A stretch of DNA of 64,000 bases, from NCBI GenBank assembly GCA_021044545.1, contig CP087990.1, positions 1 to 64,000 of the forward strand. The letters run 5' to 3'. Of the stretch, positions 18,678 to 27,254 are shown piece by piece. Positions within the stretch are counted from its first letter, which is position 1. Every line of letters starts with the position of its first letter. This DNA comes from Comamonadaceae bacterium M7527. Its GTDB lineage: Bacteria > Pseudomonadota > Gammaproteobacteria > Burkholderiales > Burkholderiaceae_C. The notes below the pieces were generated by a model. The model made no database searches and was not told where the DNA came from. It saw only the letters and a program-made list of their open reading frames with translations. A program made the translations under genes and the position numbers.

Positions 18678-19772
18678 ATGACAAACTCTGAGGTATTGCA
18701 GACGCAGCCCACGCTCATCAGCGTGGCCGTAGACTGTATGGGAGGCGACGCAGGCATTACCTGCACCATCCCGGCCTGCCGTACCTTTCTGGCTACGCAC
18801 ACCGCTGCGCGCTTGGTGCTGGTCGGCAATGCGCAAGCCCAGGCTGCCCTGGGTGATTTGGCGCGGCACCCCCGTTGCTCGTTTGTGCTGGCCACTGAGG
18901 TGGTCACCATGGACGACCCGGTGGAAGTGGCCTTGCGCCGCAAAAAAGACTCCAGCATGCGCGTGGCTGTCACGCAAGTCAAAGACGGCAACGCATCAGC
19001 GGCTGTGTCTGCTGGTAACACCGGCGCGCTAATGGCGATTGCCCGCTATGTGCTCAAAACCCTAGACGGTATTGACAGACCTGCCATTGCCTCGCAACTT
19101 CCCAATGCAAAGGGTGGCGCCACAACGGTGCTGGACCTCGGTGCCAACGTGGACTGCTCGGCCGAGCATTTGCTGCAATTTGCGCTCATGGGCTCAGCCC
19201 TGGTGGCTGCTACCTCTGGCCCTGCAACCCCCACAGTTGGATTGCTGAATGTGGGCGAAGAGGTGATCAAGGGCAGTGAAGTCATCAAGCGTGCGGGCGA
19301 GCTGTTACGCGGCGCGCACGAGCGTGGTCACCTGAACTTTTACGGCAATGTAGAAGGCAACGACATTTTTCATGGCACCACAGACATCGTGGTGTGTGAC
19401 GGCTTTGTCGGCAACGTAGCCCTCAAGGCCAGCGAGGGCTTGGCCACCATGATTGGCGGCTTTATCAAGAAAGAGTTTTCGCGTAACTGGCTCACCAAGG
19501 CTGCGGCCGTTGTGGCCATGCCTGTGCTGAATGCATTCAAAAACAAAGTGGACCATCGCCGTTACAACGGCGCTGCCTTGTTGGGCCTCAAAGGTTTGGT
19601 GTTCAAGAGTCACGGCTCAGCCGACGCTTATGCATTTGGTCAGGCACTCGACAGAGCTTATGATGCAGCCAAGCATCAATTACTAGCAGGCGTACGCGCA
19701 GGCATTGAGCAGGCCTTGGCCTCTCGCCCCGGCGTTGCAGACCCAGCGGAGCAAGCTCCCGCGCAGGTCTAA
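18678..19772 (+). CDS. plsX: Phosphate acyltransferase PlsX
   Basis: 364 residues from ATG 18678. It turns acyl-ACP into acyl-phosphate for phospholipid synthesis. The opening ISVAVDCMGGDAG is diagnostic, followed by SAGNTGALMAIARYVL near residue 110, VLDLGANVDCSAEHLLQFALMG (read in parts), LLNVGEEVIKGSE and FVGNVALKASEG. Between rpmF and fabH, as expected. Confidence 0.96.
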   Translation: MTNSEVLQTQPTLISVAVDCMGGDAGITCTIPACRTFLATHTAARLVLVGNAQAQAALGDLARHPRCSFVLATEVVTMDDPVEVALRRKKDSSMRVAVTQVKDGNASAAVSAGNTGALMAIARYVLKTLDGIDRPAIASQLPNAKGGATTVLDLGANVDCSAEHLLQFALMGSALVAATSGPATPTVGLLNVGEEVIKGSEVIKRAGELLRGAHERGHLNFYGNVEGNDIFHGTTDIVVCDGFVGNVALKASEGLATMIGGFIKKEFSRNWLTKAAAVVAMPVLNAFKNKVDHRRYNGAALLGLKGLVFKSHGSADAYAFGQALDRAYDAAKHQLLAGVRAGIEQALASRPGVADPAEQAPAQV

Positions 19773-19794
19773 GGCCACTTAGCACCATTTGTAC

Positions 19795-20815
19795 ATGAGT
19801 TTATTTGCACGCATTGCAGGCACTGGCAGTTACCTGCCCCCCAAGCGCTTGACCAATCAAGACCTGGTCGACCAACTGGCTGCCAAAGGCCTGGAGTCTA
19901 GCGATGAGTGGATTGTTGAGCGCACAGGTATCAGCGCCAGGCACTTTGTGGAAGACGGTGTGCACGCCAGTGACTTGGCTTTTGAGGCCAGCAGGCGCTG
20001 CCTGGGCTGCAGGCAAGCGTGCAAGCGATGTCGATCTCATCATCGTCGCCACGTCCACGCCTGACATGGTGTTTCCCTCTACGGCGTCTATCCTGCAACA
20101 CAAGCTCACTACCGCTGCCTTGGCCGATGGCGACGAGGCAGGCGCTGCGGGTGGCGCAGCATTTGACGTGCAAGCTGTTTGCAGTGGTTTTATTTACGCC
20201 GTTAGCGTGGCCAATGCCATGATTCAAACCGGTGCCGCGACCAATGCTTTGGTGGTGGGTGCAGAGGTTTTTTCAAGACTTTTAGACTTTAATGACCGCA
20301 CCACCTGCGTGCTGTTTGGTGATGGTGCAGGTGCGGTGTTGCTTGAGGCCGTTGAACACGACGGCACAGGCGCGGGCATCCTGGCCACAGACTTGCATGC
20401 AGATGGCAAGCACCGCGACATTTTGTGCACGCCAGGCACGGTGGCCAACGGTCATATTTCTGGCAGCCCCTTGCTCACCATGGACGGTCAGGCAGTCTTC
20501 AAGCTGGCTGTTGGCGTGCTTGAGAAAACAGCCAAAACGGTACTGGCAAAAGCCGGCAAAACAGAAGCCGACGTAGACTGGCTGGTGCCACATCAGGCCA
20601 ATATTCGCATCATGACCAGCACCGCCAAAAAGCTCAAGCTACCGCTGGAGCGCGTGGTGGTGACGGTGGCTGAGCATGGCAATACATCAGCTGCCTCCAT
20701 ACCGCTGGCACTTGATCACGGTGTGCGCACCGGTGACGTTAAGCCCGGTCAAACTGTGCTCATGGAAGGCGTGGGAGGCGGTTTTACCTGGGGTTCGGCT
20801 TTGGTGCGCATGTAA
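19795..20815 (+). pseudogene. fabH: 3-oxoacyl-ACP synthase III (FabH), interrupted by a one-base insertion
   Basis: FabH starts fatty-acid chains by joining acetyl-CoA and malonyl-ACP. The first frame from ATG 19795 gives the correct N terminus (ARIAGTGSYLPPKRLTNQDL, WIVERTGISARHF) and then stops at 20064. The rest, with the catalytic-cysteine region FDVQAVCSGFIYAVSVANAM, the VPHQANIRI histidine motif and EHGNTSAASIPLAL, lies in the +1 frame. Removing one G from GGG at 20004-20006 restores SRRCLAAGKRASDVD, which fits the family. The restored protein is about 339 residues. Called a pseudogene only because the given sequence is broken; sequencing error is likely. Confidence 0.92.
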
Positions 20816-20845
20816 GCGCCACCAGCAAGACATACAAATTCATCT

Positions 20846-21808
20846 ATGACGACACACTCATCGCTTGCAATCGTATTCCCAGGCCAGGGCTCACAGTCTG
20901 TGGGTATGCTGGACGCCTGGGTGGACAACGCCGTGGTGCGCGACACGGTGGCTGAGGCCAGCGAGGCCTTGGGCGAAGACCTGGGTGCGCTGATTGCCAA
21001 CGGTCCAGCCGAAGCCTTGTCGCTCACCACCAATACGCAGCCCGTTATGTTGGTCGCTGGCGTGGCCGCTTACCGTGCTTGGATAAAAGCCGGTGGCGCC
21101 CAACCTGCCTGGCTGGCTGGCCATTCACTGGGCGAGTACGCGGCCCTGGTTGCAGCTGGCAGCCTGACACTGGCGCAAGCCACACCCCTTGTGCGTTTGC
21201 GTGCCCAAGCCATGCAAGAGGCCGTACCAGTTGGCAAAGGTGCCATGGCTGCCATTTTGGGTATGCCGTCGCAGCAAGTGGTCACACTGTGCTCGCAAGT
21301 GCAGCGCAGCTTCCCGGTTGAATCTGGTGAAGTGGTGGAGGCGGTGAACTTCAACGACCCCAACCAGACTGTGATTGCTGGCAGCAAGGCTGCGGTTGAG
21401 CAAGCCATGGTTGAGATCAAAGCGGCTGGAGCCAAGCGCGCGTTACCGTTGCCTGTATCTGCGCCGTTTCACTCCAGCCTGATGAAGCCTGCCTCTACCA
21501 AGCTGGCTGAGCGTTTAAAAGATATTGAGCTGCTAGCGCCAAGCATTCCCGTGCTCAACAACGTAGACGTCAAGAGCTTGTCTGAGCCCGCCCACATCAA
21601 GGACGCTTTGGTGCGCCAAGCCTTTGGCGCGGTGCGCTGGGTTGAGTCTGTGCAGCAGCTCAAAGCCAATGGCACTGCCACGGTATTAGAGTGCGGCCCC
21701 GGTAAAGTGTTAAGCGGCATGGCAAAGCGCATTGAGCCCGAGCTTGCGGCGTTGCCCGTTTATGACCCCGCTACACTTGACGCTGCCCTGGCGGCTTTGA
21801 CGTCATGA
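20846..21808 (+). CDS. fabD: Malonyl-CoA:ACP transacylase
   Basis: 320 residues. It moves malonyl groups from CoA to acyl carrier protein. The oxyanion motif FPGQGSQSVGML is at the N terminus, the nucleophile serine is in AGHSLGEYAALVAAG near residue 96, and the catalytic histidine in PVSAPFHSSLM near 205. Placed between fabH and fabG as in most bacteria. Confidence 0.97.
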   Translation: MTTHSSLAIVFPGQGSQSVGMLDAWVDNAVVRDTVAEASEALGEDLGALIANGPAEALSLTTNTQPVMLVAGVAAYRAWIKAGGAQPAWLAGHSLGEYAALVAAGSLTLAQATPLVRLRAQAMQEAVPVGKGAMAAILGMPSQQVVTLCSQVQRSFPVESGEVVEAVNFNDPNQTVIAGSKAAVEQAMVEIKAAGAKRALPLPVSAPFHSSLMKPASTKLAERLKDIELLAPSIPVLNNVDVKSLSEPAHIKDALVRQAFGAVRWVESVQQLKANGTATVLECGPGKVLSGMAKRIEPELAALPVYDPATLDAALAALTS

Positions 21809-21837
21809 AGTAGCCACCATTGTTTAAAACGACAGCT

Positions 21838-22602
21838 ATGACTCAAACCATTAATTTTTCGCAACCACTAAGCGGCCAAGTCGCCTTGGTCACGGGTGCG
21901 TCCCGCGGTATTGGTGCGGCGATAGCCGCCCACTTGGCGGCTATGGGCGCTTTGGTGGTGGGTACAGCCACCACAGCCTCTGGCGCAGACAAAATTTCCC
22001 AAGCCCTGGCTGCCTTTGAGGGCAGCAAGGGTGTGGTGCTGGATGTGAACGACGGCGCTGGTGTGCGGGCTTTGGTGGATGACATTGTCAACACCAACGC
22101 GCGCTTGGATGTGCTGGTGAACAATGCAGGTATTACCCGCGACACGTTGGCCATGCGCATGAAAGACGACGACTGGGACGCCGTGATGGACACCAACCTG
22201 AAGGCAGTGTTTACGACAAGTCGCGCCGCCATCAAGCCCATGATGAAGCAGCGCCATGGCCGCATCGTCAACATCACTTCGGTGGTTGGTGCCCTGGGCA
22301 ACGCCGGTCAAGCCAACTACGCGGCGGCCAAGGCCGGTGTGGCGGGCATGACCCGCGCGCTGGCGCGTGAGCTGGGCGGGCGCAACATCACAGTGAACTG
22401 TGTGGCCCCCGGCTTTATTGAAACCGATATGACAGCAGCCCTGTCCGCTGAGCATCAGCAAGGGTTGCTGGCTCAAATTCCCTTGGGTCATTTGGGCAAG
22501 GCTGCCGATATTGCCTATGCTGTGGCCTATTTATCCAGCCCCATGGCGGCTTATGTCACCGGACAAGAGCTGCACGTCAATGGCGGCATGCTGATGAGTT
22601 AA
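21838..22602 (+). CDS. fabG: 3-oxoacyl-ACP reductase
   Basis: 254 residues from ATG 21838; an in-frame TTG at 21820 is also possible. It reduces 3-oxoacyl-ACP with NADPH. The short-chain dehydrogenase signatures are VTGASRGIGAAIAAHLA, NNAGITRDTLAMRMKD, the catalytic NITSVVGALGNAGQANYAAAKAG (read in parts), and the C-terminal VTGQELHVNGGMLM. Confidence 0.97.
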   Translation: MTQTINFSQPLSGQVALVTGASRGIGAAIAAHLAAMGALVVGTATTASGADKISQALAAFEGSKGVVLDVNDGAGVRALVDDIVNTNARLDVLVNNAGITRDTLAMRMKDDDWDAVMDTNLKAVFTTSRAAIKPMMKQRHGRIVNITSVVGALGNAGQANYAAAKAGVAGMTRALARELGGRNITVNCVAPGFIETDMTAALSAEHQQGLLAQIPLGHLGKAADIAYAVAYLSSPMAAYVTGQELHVNGGMLMS

Positions 22603-22777
22603 CTGCGTTTAGGCGCAATTAAGGTGTGTTGCGGGTAAATGCTGGCAACATACTGGCTTCCTACTGGTTTACCCCGGTAGGGAAACTACGCCCAAGACTG
22701 TCGGGCGGGTGTCAGACGAAACCCTTCGTTTGGTCGCTAAAATGACAGCCTGTTTGTAACCACCCTCAGAGGGAACT

Positions 22778-23021
22778 ATGAGTGATATTGAAGCACGTGT
22801 GAAGAAAATCATTGCCGAGCAACTAGGTGTTGAAGAAGGCCAAGTAAGTAACCAGCGAAAAAGCTTTCGTTGCAGACCTGGGCGCCGACTCGCTAGACAC
22901 CGTGGAGTTGGTGATGGCTCTGGAAGACGAGTTCAGCATCGAAATCCCCGATGAAGATGCCGAGAAGATCACAACCGTTCAAAATGCCATCGATTACGCC
23001 TTGGCGAATCAAAAGGCCTAA
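22778..23021 (+). pseudogene. acpP: Acyl carrier protein, frame broken by a tandem GTAA duplication
   Basis: The reading from ATG 22778 gives a perfect ACP N terminus (SDIEARVKKIIAEQLGVEEG) and then leaves the frame. The rest, with the phosphopantetheine site DLGADSLDTVELVMALEDEF and the end ITTVQNAIDYAL, is in the +1 frame, stop at 23019-23021. The sequence at 22844-22851 is GTAAGTAA; deleting one GTAA gives QVTSEKAFVADLGADSLD, exactly the family pattern, and a 79-residue protein. ACP carries all growing acyl chains and is normally essential. Lies between fabG and fabF. A good ribosome site (GAGGGA) precedes it. Confidence 0.93.
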
Positions 23022-23027
23022 GCTGGC

Positions 23028-24275
23028 ATGAGTCGTCGTCGCGTAGTAGTTACTGGCCTAGGCTGTGTCAGCCCAGTGGGCAATACCGTAGAGCAGTCTT
23101 GGTCCAACCTGTTGGCCGGGCGCTCTGGCATAGACACCATCACATCTTTTGACACGTCTGCGTTTGCTTGCAAAATCGCCGGCGAGGTGAAAGATTTCGA
23201 TCTCGAGTCCTACATTAGCGCCAAAGAAGCCAGGTCCATGGACCGCTTTATTCACTTGGGTATTGCCGCTGCACAACAGGCTGTTGTGGATGCTGGCTTG
23301 CCCCAGGGCGACGACTTAAACGACGAATTGGCCTACCGAATCGGTTGCATCATTGGGTCGGGTATCGGTGGCTTGCCACTGATTGAAGAAACTCATGGTG
23401 AACTGGTCAATCGCGGCCCTCGCAGAATTTCTCCGTTCTTTGTACCGGCGTCCATCATCAACATGATCTCTGGTCATGTGTCTATGCGACACGGCTTCAA
23501 GGGACCCAACTTGGCAGTCGTTACTGCGTGCACCACTGGTTTGCACAGCATTGGCGAAGGGGCCAGAAAAATTGAATACGGCGATGCTGATGTCATCGTG
23601 GCTGGCGGCGCCGAGTCCACCGTGTCACCGCTTGGCATTGGTGGCTTTGCCGCCATGCGCGCCTTGTCTACCCGCAACGACGACCCCAAAGCCGCCTCAC
23701 GCCCCTGGGACAAAGACCGCGACGGCTTTGTGCTGGGCGAAGGTGCAGGCGTGATGGTGCTCGAAGAGTACGAGCACGCCAAAGCCCGAGGCGCCAAAAT
23801 TTACTGTGAGCTTGTCGGTTACGGCATGAGCGCAGATGCCGGCCACATGACCGCGCCCAATATGGACGGTCCGCGCCGCGCCATGCTCAGCGCCTTGGCC
23901 AATGCAGGCGTCAACCCCAGTGACGTGCAGTACGCCAATGCGCATGGCACGTCTACACCGCTGGGTGACATCAACGAGTCCAACGCCTTCAAGGCTGCCT
24001 TTGGTGATGCGGCCAAGCAGCTGGTGATCAACTCTACCAAGTCCATGACCGGCCACTTGCTGGGCGGGGCTGGTGGTATCGAGAGTGTGTTTACGGCCTT
24101 GGCCGTGCACCACCAGAAAAGTCCGCCTACCATCAACATTGACAACCAAGACCCAGAGTGCGACCTGGACTACTGCGCCAATACAGCGCGTGATATGCGC
24201 ATTGATGTGGCCATTAAAAACAATTTTGGCTTTGGTGGTACCAACGGCTCGTTGGTCTTTAAACGCCTGAGTTAA
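23028..24275 (+). CDS. fabF: 3-oxoacyl-ACP synthase II
   Basis: 415 residues. It elongates acyl-ACP by condensation with malonyl-ACP. The opening RRVVVTGLGCVSPVGNTVE, the catalytic cysteine in VVTACTTGLHSIGEGARKI, the two histidines in NAHGTSTPLGD and KSMTGHLLGGAGG, and the C-terminal NNFGFGGTNGSLVF are all present. It starts six bases after acpP. Confidence 0.97.
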   Translation: MSRRRVVVTGLGCVSPVGNTVEQSWSNLLAGRSGIDTITSFDTSAFACKIAGEVKDFDLESYISAKEARSMDRFIHLGIAAAQQAVVDAGLPQGDDLNDELAYRIGCIIGSGIGGLPLIEETHGELVNRGPRRISPFFVPASIINMISGHVSMRHGFKGPNLAVVTACTTGLHSIGEGARKIEYGDADVIVAGGAESTVSPLGIGGFAAMRALSTRNDDPKAASRPWDKDRDGFVLGEGAGVMVLEEYEHAKARGAKIYCELVGYGMSADAGHMTAPNMDGPRRAMLSALANAGVNPSDVQYANAHGTSTPLGDINESNAFKAAFGDAAKQLVINSTKSMTGHLLGGAGGIESVFTALAVHHQKSPPTINIDNQDPECDLDYCANTARDMRIDVAIKNNFGFGGTNGSLVFKRLS

Positions 24276-24297
24276 CCACGCAGTCTGTTCGCTGAAC

Positions 24298-24759
24298 ATG
24301 CACAACGCCCCGCCGGTGATGTACCCCGTGGGGCGTTGTGCTTTGTGCGGGCGCGCCTTTTATGTTGTGGGTGTCTTGCAACTGTTGCTGTTGGTGGCCA
24401 CGGCCCATGCCAGCCAGCCCGCCGCCGGCCAGCGTTGGCCTTGGGTGTTGGCCGCGGGCGTGTTGTTGCTGTGGCTTCTTGCGAATGCGCTGGTGGGTGC
24501 AAAGGTCAAGCAACAAGTCGTCTGCTATTTGGCCTGGCAGTATCTTGGGCGCGAAGCTGTGTGGCAACTGCAAACACGCGAGTACAGCGAGCCCGTGCCG
24601 CTAGCCAGCACTGCTGTGGCACTGGACATGGGTTTTTGCGCGTTGGTGAGGGTGTCTTGCTTGCAGGGTGGCAGCCAATGGCTGTGGCTGTTTGAGCGTG
24701 ACAGCCCAGGGCGTTGGTTGGCGATGCGTCGTGCTCTGATGGCAATCAAGCCCGCATAG
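24298..24759 (+). CDS. Small membrane protein, YgfX-like
   Basis: 153 residues. The N-terminal half has two hydrophobic segments (roughly residues 20-38 and 46-66), followed by a soluble part with VALDMGFCALVRVSC and a basic C terminus. A short two-helix membrane protein starting with YPVGR between fabF and rpoE is typical of Comamonadaceae; the shape is like YgfX/CptA proteins but the similarity is weak. Function not known. The start is uncertain because a 12-base hairpin covers the first codons; GTG 24328 is an alternative. Confidence 0.65.
   Translation: MHNAPPVMYPVGRCALCGRAFYVVGVLQLLLLVATAHASQPAAGQRWPWVLAAGVLLLWLLANALVGAKVKQQVVCYLAWQYLGREAVWQLQTREYSEPVPLASTAVALDMGFCALVRVSCLQGGSQWLWLFERDSPGRWLAMRRALMAIKPA
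24300..24341 (+). terminator. Hairpin after fabF, overlapping the next gene's start
   Basis: Arms GCACAACGCCCC and GGGGCGTTGTGC pair perfectly over 12 bases with an 18-base loop. The T-tract behind it is weak (CTTTGTG). It may end or attenuate the fab transcript, or hide the start of the YgfX-like gene. Confidence 0.5.
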
Positions 24760-24811
24760 CGGCCTTTGTGTCAAAAGGCGGCACGGTGCACGCTATAGTG
24801 TGAAGCCCGCT

Positions 24812-25468
24812 ATGACTGATACCCAACCTATACCTGCCACGCCAGTCGGACCCGCCTCACCAGATGCGGATGCGGCCATGGTGCAACGCGCTGTCGCGGG
24901 CGACACGCGCGCGTTCGATTGGCTGGTAATCAAGTACGAGGCGCGCGTGGCGCGTTTGGTGGGCCGTTGGGTGCGAGACCCCGGGCTGTGCGAAGACGTG
25001 ACGCAAGAAACCTTCATCAAAGCCTACAAGGCCTTGGCGCAGTTCAGAGGAGAGGCCAAGTTCTACACCTGGCTGTACCGCATTGCTGTTAACTCGGCGA
25101 AAAAAGCCATTATCAAAGCCAACAAAGACCCCGTGCGTGCGCAGTCGTCCCTGGAACATGACGACGACGATGAAACTTCCGGCAGTGTGCGGGAACAAAC
25201 ACACATGGCGGTTGACGAACAAACGCCTGAGTCGGCTTTGGCAAGCAAAGAAATTGCCCAAGCTATTAACCAAGCCATGGACGCTTTGCCCAGTGAGCTG
25301 CGAGAGGCGATTACGTTGCGTGAAATTGAAGGCATGAGCTATGACGACATTGCGCAAGCCATGGCCTGCCCCATTGGTACCGTTCGCTCACGTATTTTCA
25401 GGGCGCGCGAAGCCATATCGCAGCGCATCAAACCCATGTTAGACAAACAAGGAGGCAAACGCTGGTGA
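24812..25468 (+). CDS. rpoE: RNA polymerase sigma-E factor (ECF family)
   Basis: 218 residues from ATG 24812. It directs the envelope-stress regulon. Region 2 is seen as FDWLVIKYEARVARLVGRWV and DVTQETFIKAYKAL, region 4 as LPSELREAITLREIEGMSYDDIAQAMACPIGTVRSRIFRAREAI (read in parts). A TATAGT hexamer lies at 24794-24799 just upstream. Its stop overlaps the rseA start (GTGA), so sigma and anti-sigma are coupled. Confidence 0.95.
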   Translation: MTDTQPIPATPVGPASPDADAAMVQRAVAGDTRAFDWLVIKYEARVARLVGRWVRDPGLCEDVTQETFIKAYKALAQFRGEAKFYTWLYRIAVNSAKKAIIKANKDPVRAQSSLEHDDDDETSGSVREQTHMAVDEQTPESALASKEIAQAINQAMDALPSELREAITLREIEGMSYDDIAQAMACPIGTVRSRIFRAREAISQRIKPMLDKQGGKRW

Positions 25469-26157
25469 ATCCAGCGTTTGAAACTGCCATGCCACAAATG
25501 CTCAACCACAACCATGACGCTCAGACAGAGCTCGTCAGCGCTTGGCTGGACGACGCGCTGGACGCGCAACAACAGGCGCAGCAATGCGAACAACTGTGCG
25601 AGCAACTGGGTCAAGACAATGGCACTGCGCGCGGCGTCAGTGCGGCAGTCACAGCAAACGCCATTGCCCAAGCCTTGCGTGCCCAGCCTGTACCCGATAC
25701 AGCGCGGCAAACCGCACGCACTGGCCGTGTATTGGCCGCTGTGCAAGCCCACTATGCAGCCCAGCCTTTGGCGCAAACTGAAGTGGTTCAAACAGCCTCA
25801 GCGCCGTTGACCAGCCAGGCGGCGGCCAACGACTCCTGGTTCAACTGGCGCGCCATGAGCAGCGCAGCAGCCGTGGCGCTGGTGTTGGGTGTGTGGTGGC
25901 AGTTTCCAACTGACGTTGGCACTGGCACTGGCGGCGTAACGTCGCAGCCGTTTGCGGCGGCGCCCGTTGACCGCGGCGTTGACTTGTCAGGCATCAATGT
26001 GGTCGCTGCTGATGTGGGTGACATTGGGGCGTCCGACATCACAGACCCCAAGCTTGAGGCGTTGTTGGCTACACACAGGCAAACCGGTGTCAGCAATGCT
26101 TGGCCTGGGGCCGTGGGCTTTGTGCGCAATGTAGCCTGGACAGGTGGCACGCAGTGA
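25465..26157 (+). CDS. rseA: Anti-sigma-E factor RseA
   Basis: 230 residues starting at GTG 25465. RseA is an inner-membrane protein that holds RpoE inactive until cut by DegS and RseP. The N-terminal sigma-binding block is ELVSAWLDDALDAQQQAQQC, a membrane segment is near residues 130-145 (SSAAAVALVLGVWWQF), and the periplasmic C terminus is Gly/Ala-rich. Between rpoE and rseB. Confidence 0.88.
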   Translation: MNPAFETAMPQMLNHNHDAQTELVSAWLDDALDAQQQAQQCEQLCEQLGQDNGTARGVSAAVTANAIAQALRAQPVPDTARQTARTGRVLAAVQAHYAAQPLAQTEVVQTASAPLTSQAAANDSWFNWRAMSSAAAVALVLGVWWQFPTDVGTGTGGVTSQPFAAAPVDRGVDLSGINVVAADVGDIGASDITDPKLEALLATHRQTGVSNAWPGAVGFVRNVAWTGGTQ

Positions 26158-26159
26158 GC

Positions 26160-27146
26160 ATGCAGCGCCATATTGCCAGGTTGGCGTTTGCTGGCGCAAC
26201 GGCGCTTGGCTTGTGCAGTGCTGTGTTGGCACAGCCAACCAGTGATATTCGCGCATGGCTGTTAGACGTGAATACCGCCGCCCAACAACAAACCTTTGTA
26301 GGCACCATGGTGGTGCAGTCGGGCGCGGAGATGGTGTCTGCCAAAATCTGGCACATCGACCACAACGGCCAGGCACTGGAGCGTGTGGATTTGCTCAGCG
26401 GCCAGCCTCACACCACCTTGCGCAAGGGCGACACCGTGTTCAGTGTGGACCATGCCGCGCAACTGGTGCGCCAAGAGCGTCGCACAGATTTGGGCTTGTT
26501 CCCTGCAGTACTCACCAGCGCTGGCCAGCATGTGGGCGATCATTACGTCATGCAGTCTTTAAGTGGCAAGCGTGTGGCGGGCTTGGCCACTGTCGGTGTG
26601 GCCTTGCAGGCCAAAGACGACTGGCGTCACTCCTACCGCATTTGGCGTGATGCCGAGTCTGGTTTGGTGCTCCAGTGGCAAACAGTGGCGACTGACTCTG
26701 GTGACATGTTGGAGCAAGTGGCTTACAGCGACATCGTGGTGGCGAGCGGCGTCGATTTACCCACCATGCAGCAATGGTTGCAAGTGCCACCGACATACGC
26801 GGTGCGTATCGCCGATACGCAAACCTTGTCGGCCAGCAGTCTGGGCTGGTCGCAGCGCCAGGCGGTGGCCGGATTTGAAGCGGGCGTTGTTAACAGACCT
26901 CGTGTCAATGGCGTATTGGTAGCGGGTGCGCCTGCGCAGTGGGTCTTTTCAGATGGTCTGGCATCCGTGTCTTTGTTTGTCGAGCCCCTGGCTGCCAAAG
27001 GGCAGCGCCAGCCCAGCGCCGTGCATCTGGGTGCCACAGCCAGCGTCAGCGCTGCCGTGCCGCCCATGTGGGTAACAGCTGTGGGTGAGGTGCCCGTGGC
27101 CACGCTCAGAGCTTTAATGCGCAGCGTGCAGTTCAATGACCAATAA
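26160..27146 (+). CDS. rseB: Sigma-E regulatory protein RseB/MucB
   Basis: 328 residues from ATG 26160, with a signal peptide (ARLAFAGATALGLCSAVLAQP). The periplasmic protein binds RseA and protects it from cleavage. The MucB/RseB fold is suggested by IRAWLLDVNTAAQQQTFVGTMV and the later SYRIWRDAESGLVLQWQTV. Starts three bases after rseA. Confidence 0.92.
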   Translation: MQRHIARLAFAGATALGLCSAVLAQPTSDIRAWLLDVNTAAQQQTFVGTMVVQSGAEMVSAKIWHIDHNGQALERVDLLSGQPHTTLRKGDTVFSVDHAAQLVRQERRTDLGLFPAVLTSAGQHVGDHYVMQSLSGKRVAGLATVGVALQAKDDWRHSYRIWRDAESGLVLQWQTVATDSGDMLEQVAYSDIVVASGVDLPTMQQWLQVPPTYAVRIADTQTLSASSLGWSQRQAVAGFEAGVVNRPRVNGVLVAGAPAQWVFSDGLASVSLFVEPLAAKGQRQPSAVHLGATASVSAAVPPMWVTAVGEVPVATLRALMRSVQFNDQ

Positions 27147-27254
27147 ACGCTTTACCGCAGCTTAATGGAACCATTGCATCCTCACCGCCTCACACACAGC
27201 ATGGCTATAAAGCCCGTATGACAATGCACAGCATGACATTTGGAAGGGAATAAC

